From: Gigaspora margarita
Taxonomy: Eukaryota; Glomeromycota; Glomeromycetes; Diversisporales; Gigasporaceae
Assembly: GCA_009809945.1 (NCBI GenBank)
Contig: WTPW01001253.1
Span: forward strand, 120,449-184,448
Reading direction: 5' to 3'
Length of the DNA: 64,000 nucleotides
A model generated the notes under the pieces. It worked only from the letters and a program-made list of their open reading frames with translations, ran no database searches and was not told the origin of the DNA. The translations under genes were made by a program, and so were the position numbers. Positions 47,401-57,636 of this stretch are shown piece after piece; within the stretch, counting starts at the first letter, position 1; every line of letters starts with the position of its first letter.

Positions 47401-48851
47401 ACATGAAGCTGGCGACGTGTTATGTTGATTGTAATTTGCTCATTTTCTATTAAATACTATATGTCCATCTTCTGGAACTTCCAAAGCTTTCAATCGTTGA
47501 ATCACTATACATCGTAAAGAATGATTACAGAATATCTTGAATAGGTTTAAAACAACAATCAGTATAGTTTGGAAGAATAGAAATCTTTCGTGCAAACAAT
47601 ATAACGTCGTTAAAGTTGATTCTTTCGCATCTGTCACAATTTTTTCAATACCTTTTCGTAATCTATAGTTTCACTAAATTTGTCAACTAAAAGTAAGCAC
47701 TTTGAGGTACACTTGTCAGTGTTCTCTACACGCGAGATTTGTCGCAGTTCAAAAGCTTCTTCTTTAGCGGAAGTAGTGATGCAGTTTTTTTCTTTTTACT
47801 CAAAAAAAATGAGTGTTTAAATCTATATAAAAAGAAAATTATTTGATTACGCGATTTCACGGAAGTACCCATAGGATAAACTAGTTATTTAATGAATATA
47901 GTAAACCACGTGGCCTTCTGCTACGTGATTTTACTACCTTAAAGTTGCCAAGGGTCATCCTCTTAATTACGGTATCATTAAATAACAAAATCTATCCCCA
48001 TTTCCATTTTATATGAAAGGGCATTTCTTTAATCATTATTTATTTATGCCTTTTTTCGTTAAATCGAGATTATTTCATTTAAATCGGACTATTCTGCTTT
48101 CTTTTGCTTTAGGTTAACCCCCCAAAAAACCCCATTATAGACTTAAAAGAAATTTCTATTTCAAACTAACCATTTTTAGAAATTTTTAATTTCAAATGCA
48201 CTCTAAATCATCATATATTCGGTATATTGCTTAAAACAATGAAAATCTGCAAAATAGTGATTGAATCACGAAGGAAAAATTGCAAAATCTTTAACAGTAA
48301 ATAATTTTTGGTCCATTTATCTGTTTGAAGTGATTTTACTATCAAAATGTTCGTCTCAATGAGATGATTCTAATGAGCCAAAAATCATTAAAATCCAATC
48401 ACGAAATCCCGAGATCGTTTACATTGAGTAAAAGTAGAGGATTAAATCCCATCCTATTTTAACTGATGTAAACTGTTGGTTTTTGGCTCGTTAGAATTGT
48501 CTTATTGAAATGAAGATTTTGCAATTCTTTAAAATGATAATTTTTATTAGAAGAGTGAAGATATTTATCAAAATCAGCCAATATGTAAAGAAGTACTGTT
48601 ACTTTTTTTTTGATTGGCATATAGTAAATATAATGCTCGGAGATTATCAAATTACTTTAACTGTTAATAGCTTAGCTCAAATAATTATCCGAAAAATGAT
48701 ATAAAAAACAAGTTATTGAAAGTCACAAGTAAAATAACCTTTTTTCCAGAAATTGAATGTATTGTTTATATATTTAAAATAAAAAAAGAGACCTATACCT
48801 TATGAAACATAGGGGAAAATCATCCATTAATCTAAATAAACAAAGCTACCG

Positions 48852-48878
48852 TACCATTCCGTTAATTTCGGAATGGTA
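48852..48878. repeat. Remnant of the foldback MITE in copy B
   Basis: Only the outermost bases of both arms remain (TACCATTCCG ... TTTCGGAATGGTA), where copy A holds 149 bp. Consistent with internal deletion of a hairpin. Confidence 0.7.
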
Positions 48879-49023
48879 CGGTTACTTAAAAGAGTGACTT
48901 TTAAAACACTTGGTATATAATTATTTTTAATTGTTTGTCATCGATAAAACTATATAATTCTCAATTTTTTCTCTTTTTAAAAGAGAAAACATTTTTAAAA
49001 AATTTTAAAAAATTTTAAAAATA

Positions 49024-49368
49024 AATCAACCTCAACCTTTAATACCTCAACCTTTGGTACTTCAACCTTTAATACCTCAACCTTTAGTACCTCAACCTTT
49101 GGTACCTCAACTTTTGATAACTCAACCTTTGGTACATCAACCTTTAATACATCAACTCTTGATACCTCAACCTTTAATACCTCAACCTTTAATAGCTCAA
49201 AACGCAGATATTCCTGAAAATTTATCCTTTGATAATCTTACTGCTGAACAAAAATATGAAAACTTAACCAAAGGTACAACAAATTTATTCAACACTAGAA
49301 CACAAGAAACAGAAGACAGGAAAATTCCTCAATTCCCCACCTTTATTTTTTCAGGATCACCCTTTTGA
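49024..49368 (+). pseudogene. PQPLI-repeat protein gene, copy B
   Basis: Tandem PQPLI/PQPLV minisatellite followed by SFDNLTAEQKYENLTKGTTN and IPQFPTFIFSGSPF, then stop. The ATG of copy A is ATA here, so no upstream start remains, but the frame is open with no internal stop. Repeat number differs from copy A. Confidence 0.5.
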
Positions 49369-49399
49369 CAAGCAAAAATTATGAAAAATTTTTTTTTTT

Positions 49400-49439
<40 letters not shown>

Positions 49440-51318
49440 AAGCTCTTTTTTTATTATGATCTTTTGAAAATATTAAACTACGTATTTTATGCACATTAAT
49501 GGTATGTGTGGTGGATCATAACTAGTGATGCATAGTTGTAACTAGTTACGACATTAGCTTTAGCTAGTTACGGCTTAGGCTGTAACAACGTTGGAGTTGG
49601 AACAATTCGCCTGCATCATTAATCATAACTGTCGATCGTATTAATCATTTTGGGTTATTGGTTTCCACTATTTTCATCTATCAACATCTCCTCCATTCCT
49701 CTATCGACACTTCCTCCTCCATTGACACTTCTCCTCATTATCACTTGATAGAAACATATTTTCAAATACCATACCAAATTATGATTGAAAATATGTAAGG
49801 AAATTGGCCTTGCCACAAGACATAGGACCATTTTATCGTTGGGTTTTGAATGTTTAAGAATTACAAATTATTTTATTTCTATGTTTATATTATCAACAAG
49901 ATTAATGAAAAAAAATTTATTCATTATATTGCTTTCAAGAGAAATCTTATCTTTCCTTGTGCATGCATGCTAAAAATAGAGTATACATTTCTTTAAAAAA
50001 AAGAAATAAAAATAAAAGATATGCAAAAAATTCCCTTATGACTTTTAATCTCATTAATGATTCCTTGAAAACTTTTTTCTCTTAATCGAATGTGCATATT
50101 TTTATATAAGTTATCACTACATTACTACACATTATACGTATATTTCATTTATCTAACAATTTCAACATAAAAGAGCGATGGGCATTTTGGCGCACTTAAA
50201 AATTGCTTATAGTAAAATTTTTTTTTAAAGTTTGTCAAATTAAAATAATATTCGATTTACTACCTAATAATAAAAAAAAATCTTTATATTTTAAAAAAAA
50301 ACCTGGTATTCAAACGAACTTCTTTTCAGGTGGGGCGCACTAATATTGTACAATACAGCTTTTTTGCTGATCTCTCTCCCTGAATTGTTCAAATAGGAAA
50401 AAATAGCGTAATAACTACACAGTAATACCTAGTTTTCTCACTTTTTGAATAATTTTTGTATCATTAGATTCGTCTTAATAAGACGAATCGAATGGTACTA
50501 AAATTGTTTGATTTGAATCAATGGATCGCAAGATATCATCAAAAAACATAAGCTCACACAGACACTTTTATGAAACATATGTCTGAACATTGTGCAATAT
50601 GTTTATCGGTGACAAAATAAAAAATAAAAAAAAAAGTTTTTTTATGTTATCAATACACATTTAACAGAGGCGGAGTTTTACAGAATTAACGAAGAGGATG
50701 TGTGCGCCCGCGATTTCTCGTATTTGGTTGGTCTTTTTAATTTGTAGATTCTTTTCTATTTTTGAGCATATATTTCGGAATTGATTTGTGGCTAGTTGAT
50801 GTTACTATATATGCATATATATAGTTGACGTTGGGGATTTAATATTAATGTAATACAGTTACGATATTGCAACATTGCTGTTATGCCGTAACATTAAAAG
50901 ATTGGGGAAAAGGATGCAATGAAAGATTGAGAAGAAGCGCAATGAAAGATTGGAAAATATACAGTGATGAAAAATTAAGAAAAAGTGCGTTGATAAATTA
51001 AAAAAAGCTCAATGAAAGATTTTTTATTATACGTAGTTGTTTAATCAGTTTAAATAGAAAGTAAATAGGCATTACAGCAATATATAAACCATGTTATGTA
51101 CAATATTACAGCAATAAGATTTACCGTTACGTACGGGCTTTTGCGAAAAAGATTTTATGCATAATTAATTGCAATTGCTTATCCGGCAACTTCCGACTTT
51201 TATTTTTAATATGTTATGGATTGTTAGAATCTAAATTAGCCTAAAAAAAACCTTAACGTTAACTTTAACTCACAAAAATACTCAAAATTGATTTATAATT
51301 TATCTATATTCCGAACGA

Positions 51319-52367
51319 TATTGATTAATGTTTTTATTGTACTGTACATCTATAAACTTTTTATTTAAGTCGGAATCGTTTAACATGGAGTTCCGTTTTC
51401 ATAATTACTATTATACTGTAGATAGATATACTTTTTTTACAGTTTTTTATTTTATTTAAAATAAACAATTTGTTTAATGTTAATGTGTCTGGAATGAATA
51501 GGATGAATACCCTCTTACAGAAGATGATCCTTTACTTTTTTTTTCTTTTTTAATGAGATTTGCGAAAGGATTATTTCAGGCGCATTGCCAAAAAAAAACT
51601 TCATTAAACACAACATATGTTGAAATTTGTTAGATAAATGAAACTTTACAAAAACTTATATTTTTTGCTAAATATGTTTATATTATATCTACTATATATT
51701 AACAACATTATTATTATTATATAATCTAAATTAGTATATAATAAATATGAATATATATATATCAGATATATTTAAACATATAATAATTGTCACAGATCAT
51801 AATTTAAAATGAAATCTATATTTTCTACTTAACCTGCTAAACCCACTAATACTTGTTTATTATAACTTTTTTTAAAACTAAACCCTAACCCCTAACTCCA
51901 AAAAATGCACCCCAAAAAAAATTTAGTTTTCGAGATTTTATACTATAATTTTATTTTAATCTGGATTTCATTTTAATCTGCCACAATAATTATATATTTT
52001 TCTTCTGTTAACTCTCTTATAACTTCATTACTAATTATATGTTTGTTATATAGATACAATATAATTATATATATATATATATTTCAATATTTTGCTTTGA
52101 AACCACCTAGCAAAAAAAAAAGATTCCTTGTTCAATTCTACATCCAATCTTTTCTACCTCTAAACTGCTAATATCCAAGGTTAAGTTGTTTAAAAAAAAG
52201 AAGGGTGAAGGGGTGATGAATAAATTATTTCTAATATGTTTATAATATGTTTATTATTTAATATAAAATAAGTCTTAAAGAAAGTTAACAGATCTTACTA
52301 TGACTTATTATTATATATTAGATATATGCTGTTTGTATTTTTAAGTTTTGTAGAATGTAGTGTAACT
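51319..52367. other. Intergenic; includes an inverted fragment of copy A
   Basis: 51450-51660 is the inverse of 36490-36700. A short AACCCTAACCCCTAAC stretch lies near 51886. Otherwise AT-rich, no gene. Confidence 0.5.
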
Positions 52368-52369
52368 TA

Positions 52370-52668
52370 CCGTAATTTGCGGCAAATAGTACCCCCTTGT
52401 TAGTATACCCCCCACAATTTGTACCTGGGATTAACCAAGTGTGTGTCATAGACCTAATCGTAAAAGAACTGGGTATATATTTTTTAACTTTCGTAAAGAT
52501 ATAATCCTATTGAATGATTGGTCAATCTTATTACATTTAAAGTATACCCTTACATAAACTCTCCTACATAAAATACCTTCCACCTGACAAAGTACCCACC
52601 AGGTACTAATCAAGATTTTGCCCCTAGGAATGTAAGAGACCCGGGATACTATTTGCCGCAAATTACGG
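52370..52668. mobile_element. TA-flanked MITE with perfect 22-bp TIR
   Basis: 299 bp, CCGTAATTTGCGGCAAATAG at the left with its exact inverse at the right, TA at 52368-52369 and 52669-52670. A Tc1/mariner-type MITE by target; no coding sequence. Confidence 0.82.
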
Positions 52669-52679
52669 TATATGACAAT

Positions 52680-53610
52680 ATGCACATTCGCTTAAGAGAA
52701 CCCATTTTTCAATGAGTCATTAATGAGAATAGAAATCATAAGAGAAATCCTTTGCTTATCTTTTATTTTTATTTTTATTTTTTTTTAGAAGAAATATATA
52801 CACGATTTTTTGCATGCAATACAAAGAATGAATTTTTTTTTCATTTCTTGTTGATATATAAACATAGAAATAAATTTGTCAATCTTAAAACATCCAAAAC
52901 CCAATGATACAATAGTCCTATTATCTTCAATTTCCTCATATATTCTCCGACCATAATTTGGTATGGTATTTGAAGATACATTTCTATCAAGTGATGATAA
53001 GGAGAAGAGTCTATAAGGGAGGAAAGGTGATGTTGATAGATGAAAAAAAAAATAGTAGAAAAACCAATAATCCAAAATGATTAATATGATTGACAAAAGC
53101 AGAAGTGATGCAGGCGAATCGTTCCAACATTGTTAGCCGTAACTGTTAAAGCTCATGTCATAACTAATTACAACTAGTTATGATCCACCACACATACAGT
53201 ACATAATGTAAATAAAAATACATAGTTGAATACTTTCAAAAGATCATAATAAAAAAGAGCTTAAATTTTTTTTTTTTTNNNNNNNNNNNNNNNNNNNNNN
53301 NNNNNNNNNNNNNNNNNNNNNNNNNNNNNNNNNNNNNNNNNNNNNNNNNNNNNNNNNNNNNNNNNNNNNNNNNNNNNNNNNNNNNNNNNNNNNNNNNNNN
53401 NNNNNNNNNNNNNNNNNNNNNNNNNNNNNNNNNNNNNNNNNNNNNNNNNNNNNNNNNNNNNNNNNNNNNNNNNNNNNNNNNNNNNNNNNNNNNNNNNNNN
53501 NNNNNNNNNNNNNNNNNNNNNNNNNNNNNNNNNNNNNNNNNNNNNNNNNNNNNNNNNNNNNNNNNNNNNNNNNNNNNNNNGTACCAAAGGTTGAGGTACC
53601 AAAGGTTGAG
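52680..53610 (-). repeat. Segmental repeat, copy C, inverted (part 1)
   Basis: Inverse of about 49430-50100 (CAAAAGATCATAATAAAAAA, AGTTATGATCCACCACACAT and so on), then the A/T tract, the N gap, and PQPLI-encoding repeats (GTACCAAAGGTTGAG). Continues after the inserted element at 55083-55250. Confidence 0.75.
53279..53580. other. Assembly gap (N)
   Basis: 302 N bases exactly at the homopolymer tract and PQPLI minisatellite of copy C. The gap is explained by those repeats; gap length may be arbitrary. Confidence 0.95.
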
Positions 53611-53618
53611 GTATTAAC

Positions 53619-55082
53619 GAACCCCCCTAAAATCACCAGTCAAAAAAATTTCGCATGTAACATTACACAACATTTATAGCTAGCGTTAGTGTTGAAATTA
53701 ATGTCTCAAAAAATGTACTATGTTATCCTTTGCTTCGCAAAGGATAGTTTATGCTTCCGCTACGGCTGTCGCCTCCGCTCCAGCATTTTTTTTACTAATG
53801 CTCAGAAAAAAAAAGGACTATTCGGTTACTTTACCCTAACCCTAAAGTCTTAAAAAACGACTTTACTAATTAAAAATTTATAAGCACAAAAGTAGTAATC
53901 AATTATTTTGTAAGCAAATATACATTATACATTATAATTAATAAAATTAAATCCAGAATGTATTGCGATTACAACCCTCCCATGTGTTTGGAATTTTTTG
54001 TTTCCTATCAAATTGTTCACAATCATCTATCATTTTTCGCAAAGAATTAAAATTTTTATCGATAGAATTAATCCATTGTTTCGCATTTGGCATTTGAGTG
54101 TGTTTGTCAATTATAATTTTTGCACGATCCATTAATGAATAAAGTTCTTTTACTTTGTATTCGATGTTTGACATTTCATTATCTTTGGTTGTATCATCTT
54201 GATATATATCGTCTTGAGAAAATATATCAATTGGAAGTAATACATCGTCTTGAGAAAGTAAATTTTCTTGTGTTAATAATTTAGCAGTGTTTGAAATTTT
54301 TTCATTCGAAATATCATATTGATTTGATTTAGAATTAGTCACAAGTTTATTTAAAATTGAAAGAAAAAGATTTTACGGTAGGTCTTTAAAAGGATTATCG
54401 TAATTCTCAGTAAATCGCGGAAACGGATAATACTCATGACGTTGAATCTAAAAATATTTAAGTTATTAAAATATAAATATGATAAATTATCAAAATAAAT
54501 ATACCTTTTTTAAGAATCCAGTGGGAATTGGATTTACTCTCTGATCAATAAATGAATTAAGAAAAACGGAGATATCTATATGTAAAACTTGCGTGCATGG
54601 TTCTGCACTATCGAAATCTTCATACGAATTCATAAAGTTTAATAAGACATCGACAAGCTGATCCTGGGTATAAGCAAGATTTTGACGTTGTTTAATTTCT
54701 TTTTCATAATTTTCTTTTGCCTTAATCCGGTTTGTATTACTTATCGAAGTTCTACAGTTGATGCACGACAACGCAGTTTTCCCATTTTTTCCAATAAAGC
54801 TTTCTTTTGTGTAATGGCCTCTGCAACGAATACATTTTTCCTTTTTGTGATCAATATCAGTCATAATTGCAAAAAAAAAAAAAAATGGAAATGAAAGAAA
54901 GAGTGCAACGAATGAAAAAGAGACGTGGGAAAATTTGATCCATTTTACTTTATATATATCGTTTTCTTTAGTGATTAATTTAGTGATTAATTAATTATAA
55001 TAGAAAAATCGATCAAATAGAAAATGTACTGTAATATCACGTGATCTGCGAAATTTTTTAGACTGGTGTTACTAGCCTCATA
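53619..55082. mobile_element. 1464-bp TIR element carrying a zinc-ribbon gene; 8-bp target duplication
   Basis: Inserted in the PQPLI minisatellite of copy C. Exact 8-bp duplication GTATTAAC at 53611-53618 and 55083-55090. Inverted ends share CACCAGTC(A/T)AAAAAATTTC within ~30-bp imperfect TIRs; the outermost ~8 bp of each end do not match. The single gene (53947-54864, minus) fills most of the interior. Between the left end and the gene lies a 10-bp-arm hairpin TATCCTTTGC (53724-53746) and a short GC-rich stretch. No recognisable transposase. It is either a nonautonomous hAT-like element with cargo or an undescribed element type. Confidence 0.75.
53947..54864 (-). CDS. Two-exon zinc-ribbon protein, transposon-borne; one internal TAA
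   Basis: Exon 1 54505-54864, intron 54448-54504 (57 bp, GT...AG, phase 0), exon 2 53947-54447. The N-terminus MTDIDHKKEKCIRCRGHYTK, then FIGKNGKTALSCINCR, gives a C-x2-C ... C-x2-C zinc ribbon (residues about 11-37), followed by a basic coiled region. Exon 2 reads IQRHEYYPFPRFTENYDNPF, then TAA at 54373-54375, and stays open in the same frame through SILNKLVTNSKSNQYDISNE, ELYSLMDRAKIIIDKH and TWEGCNRNTFWI. If the TAA is a lost Gln codon the full protein is about 305 aa; otherwise it ends at 144. I have seen this ribbon-plus-TW...NT architecture in Rhizophagus but know no function. DNA binding is plausible. Confidence 0.65.
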
Positions 55083-55250
55083 GTATTAACGGTTGAGATT
55101 GATTCATTTTTAAAATTTTATAAAATTTTTTTAAAAATGTTTTCACTTTTAAAAAGAGAAATTGAGTTTTATCGATGACAAACAACTAAAAATAATTATA
55201 TACCGAGTGTTTCAAAAGTCACTCACTATAAAATTCCTTTTTTTAAGTGA
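55083..55250 (-). repeat. Segmental repeat, copy C, inverted (part 2)
   Basis: Continues copy C after the insertion: inverse of about 35225-35400 (GTTGAGATTGATTCATTTTT, ATCGATGACAAACAACTAAA, CCGAGTGTTTCAAAAGTCAC). Confidence 0.75.
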
Positions 55251-55274
55251 TCCTTATATAGACTTTTTATTCAT

Positions 55275-55325
55275 TAGAATTATATTAGAATTATATTAAA
55301 ATTATATTAAAATTAATTATGCACC
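55275..55325. repeat. Short tandem repeat, TTAGAATTATA-type unit
   Basis: About four copies of a unit like ATTAGAATTATATT with A/G variation. Confidence 0.6.
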
Positions 55326-55529
55326 GTTTAATTTTTGACGCGCAGTATTAAATATCTTTTTTTTTTGTTAAACGTACGTAATGTTTGTGTTTCGTTCGAC
55401 GTTCGCGTGGCAAAATATAAGTAAACAAATGTATGCCAGCATGATCTTTTTTTTTTTGATTATTATTTATTTATTTAATTTATTTTATAATAAAATATAA
55501 ATAACAGAATAATAAAAATAAAATAATAA

Positions 55530-55657
55530 AATATATCTATTACATTTTGGAACGGCATATTTTTCATACCGGTATGACTTTTAACAAAGAGCACATCATA
55601 ATAGAATAAGGAAAATGGTGGAAATAAGAGTTCCCAAAATGTAATAGATATATGGCT
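55530..55657. mobile_element. Short TIR element, TATCTATTACATTTTGG ends
   Basis: ATATCTATTACATTTTGGAAC at about 55533 (21 bp with one end base variable) pairs with its inverse at about 55634-55657. About 128 bp. Just downstream, AAAAGTCCCTAAACAGGGCC-type short palindromes occur twice (about 55657 and 55877). Confidence 0.6.
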
Positions 55658-55974
55658 GATGAAAAGTCCCTAAACAGGGCCTTTTTTATTATTTCCGCCA
55701 ATAATAAAAGTTTTTTTTTTTTTTTTAGCTATATATATTTGCAATAATAATTACAGAAATATGATAATCAATAATAATCGGTATTACTGTATTAAATAAA
55801 TTAGACCGGTAGAGGGGTAACAGTTGCTGTACGTATTGTACATATATAACCCGTTTTTCTTTATGCTGGGTGGGTGAAAAGCCCCCTAAACAGGACCTTT
55901 TCGTTAATCATTAAAATGATATATATTTTTAATGTAACTGATAACAGTAAATTTTGTGTTGCGCTGGAATATTG

Positions 55975-56096
55975 TCCCCAATTTTTTAATCTCAGATTAG
56001 CTGGAGTAATTTGGTCAAAGATTTCATTACAATTTCCGCTAATCTGAGATTTAAAAAAATTGGGGCAGAGGGGTGGTGCTTATTTTCGGAACTATA
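55975..56096. mobile_element. Foldback MITE, CCCTCTACCCCAATTTTTTA family, truncated copy
   Basis: CCCCAATTTTTTAATCTCAG and the inverse arm with AAATTGGGGCAGAGGGGTGG ... TTTTCGGAACTATA. The left outer arm is missing. Same family as 35081-35229. Confidence 0.7.
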
Positions 56097-57079
56097 CAGG
56101 GACTGTGAATACTTCCATTAAGGAATAAAATTATAAATCAAATCTCGCTATTTATCATATGATAGTCTCCGTCCCTGGAACTATACAGGTAAAATAATTA
56201 CAATGTACATATATACATATCATCAAATATATACAGTATTATAAATCAATTTTATGAGGACGAATTAAAGTTTTTTTTTTTATAAACACATTACGACAAT
56301 CCACGCATCATACAATATATTGGTTCAAAAATCGGAAGGTGCCGAAGCCAAGTCATCAACTACTCGAAATGTACGATTTACTCGATAGTTACCACTATCT
56401 ACCATTAATTACAGTTAACATATTCAATTATACATTATTACAAAGTGATCGTGGTTTGAGAAATAAACGGGTAACCCTTGAAAAAAAAAGTAAGGTGATG
56501 CGAACTAAATATTGTTGTGGTCGGTGATGCCAATCAAAGAAATTTATCAAACATAATGAAATACAATTTGGGAAATGGTTTTGATGACGACGACAACGAC
56601 GAAGTAAATATTTCCGACCAAAACAAGAATGGCTAGTAAGACGAATAATTATTAATTGTTAATCAAAATAGTTAAGTACTTACCAAATAATGACATCATA
56701 TTCTATTCGCATATATCATCCTAGTGCCCCACAACCGGGCAAACCAATTTACGTCAAATCACGACACTTTTCATTGATAGCGATAATGGCGTTGTTAAAA
56801 AAATTACATCTAAACACGTATGTACAGTACATCCGTATGTAATTATACGTAATTTTAGAACACATGGAAAACACTTGTACCATAAAATGGAAACAAAAAA
56901 AAAAACAAACAGAAGTAGAGATACCAATGATGGAACATTCTAAAAATTCTTTGTGATCGTTCGAATTTCCATGAGCATTATTTTGTTTCACATAAATTAA
57001 TATGGATTAATCTGAAAGTTTTGTAAATTTCAAATTCGGTATTTACCAGTTGTGAATCCCAATAAAGGATATCTTTGTT
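56097..57079. other. Intergenic, no convincing gene
   Basis: A frame near 56570-56640 reads GNGFDDDDNDEVNISDQNKN and could be an exon relic. Nothing else supported. Confidence 0.3.
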
Positions 57080-57175
57080 ATATGAGTGCTGCCAATGAAA
57101 AAAGGCTTTCAAGTATATCAAAATCTAATATATTTGAAAGTCCGAACGATCTTTTTCCCTTGGCAGCACTCATAT
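57080..57175. repeat. Foldback of 96 bp, ATATGAGTGCTGCCAA arms
   Basis: ATATGAGTGCTGCCAA at 57080-57095 and its exact inverse at 57160-57175, with further pairing (GGCTTTCAA / TTGAAAGTCC) inside. Confidence 0.75.
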
Positions 57176-57344
57176 GCTATTATATATCTATTAAATTAAC
57201 TAATATAATAGATAAAGCATTCATAATAAGGATATGAAAAATCATATGAGAACTCCGAATCAATTATAAAATACAATCTATATTTGTGTGACTGACCGGT
57301 ACTCTCAAAAAAATTATATATACCTCTTACGAAATATCATAGTA

Positions 57345-57499
57345 CCGTAAAACTCGGAAAATAAGCACTACACCCTCTACCCTACTTTTTTAAACCACAG
57401 ATTAGCGGAAATAGCAACAAAATCTCTATCAAGTTATTCCCGTTCATCTGGGATTGAAAGAGGGGAGGGTGTAGTGTTTATTTTCCGAGTTTTATATGG
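57345..57499. mobile_element. Foldback MITE, CCCTCTACCC family, TA-flanked copy
   Basis: 155 bp, arms begin CCGTAAAACTCGGAAAATAA and continue with GCACTACACCCTCTACCCTA, inverted on the right. TA at 57343-57344 and 57500-57501. Confidence 0.75.
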
Positions 57500-57547
57500 T
57501 AATTAAATTTGAAAAATGCAACAACCTGATTTTTTTTCTTTACAGTA

Positions 57548-57636
57548 TATATAGGGGCTTTGCAGTAGAAAAGGCCTAAATGCTATATATATTGTATATA
57601 GCATTTAGGCCCTTTCTACTGCAAAGTCCCTATATA
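57548..57636. repeat. Near-perfect 43-bp-arm hairpin
   Basis: Arms 57548-57590 and 57594-57636, beginning TATATAGGGGCTTTGCAGTA; the few mismatches are mostly G-U compatible. Same length and ATA-rich borders as the hairpin at 22426-22514, but different arm sequence. Confidence 0.85.

Larger units (their letters stand above)
45645..51318. repeat. Segmental repeat, copy B (~5.7 kb)
   Basis: Aligns with 31775-37905. It differs by indels (for example a ~100-bp insertion near 47905-48005 with a CACGTGG/CTACGTG pair and loss of most of the foldback at 48852), and the block corresponding to 36490-36700 lies outside it, inverted, at 51450-51660. Confidence 0.8.

Noticed and set aside
51886..51902. 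AACCCTAACCCC-type telomere-like motifs (also near 38033 and 53836)
   Set aside because: Only two or three units each; too short to support an interstitial telomere.
52446..52685. 79-codon minus frame
   Set aside because: Lies entirely within and across the border of the TA-flanked MITE 52370-52668.
53244..53636. Frames spanning the N gap
   Set aside because: Artefact of reading through unknown bases.
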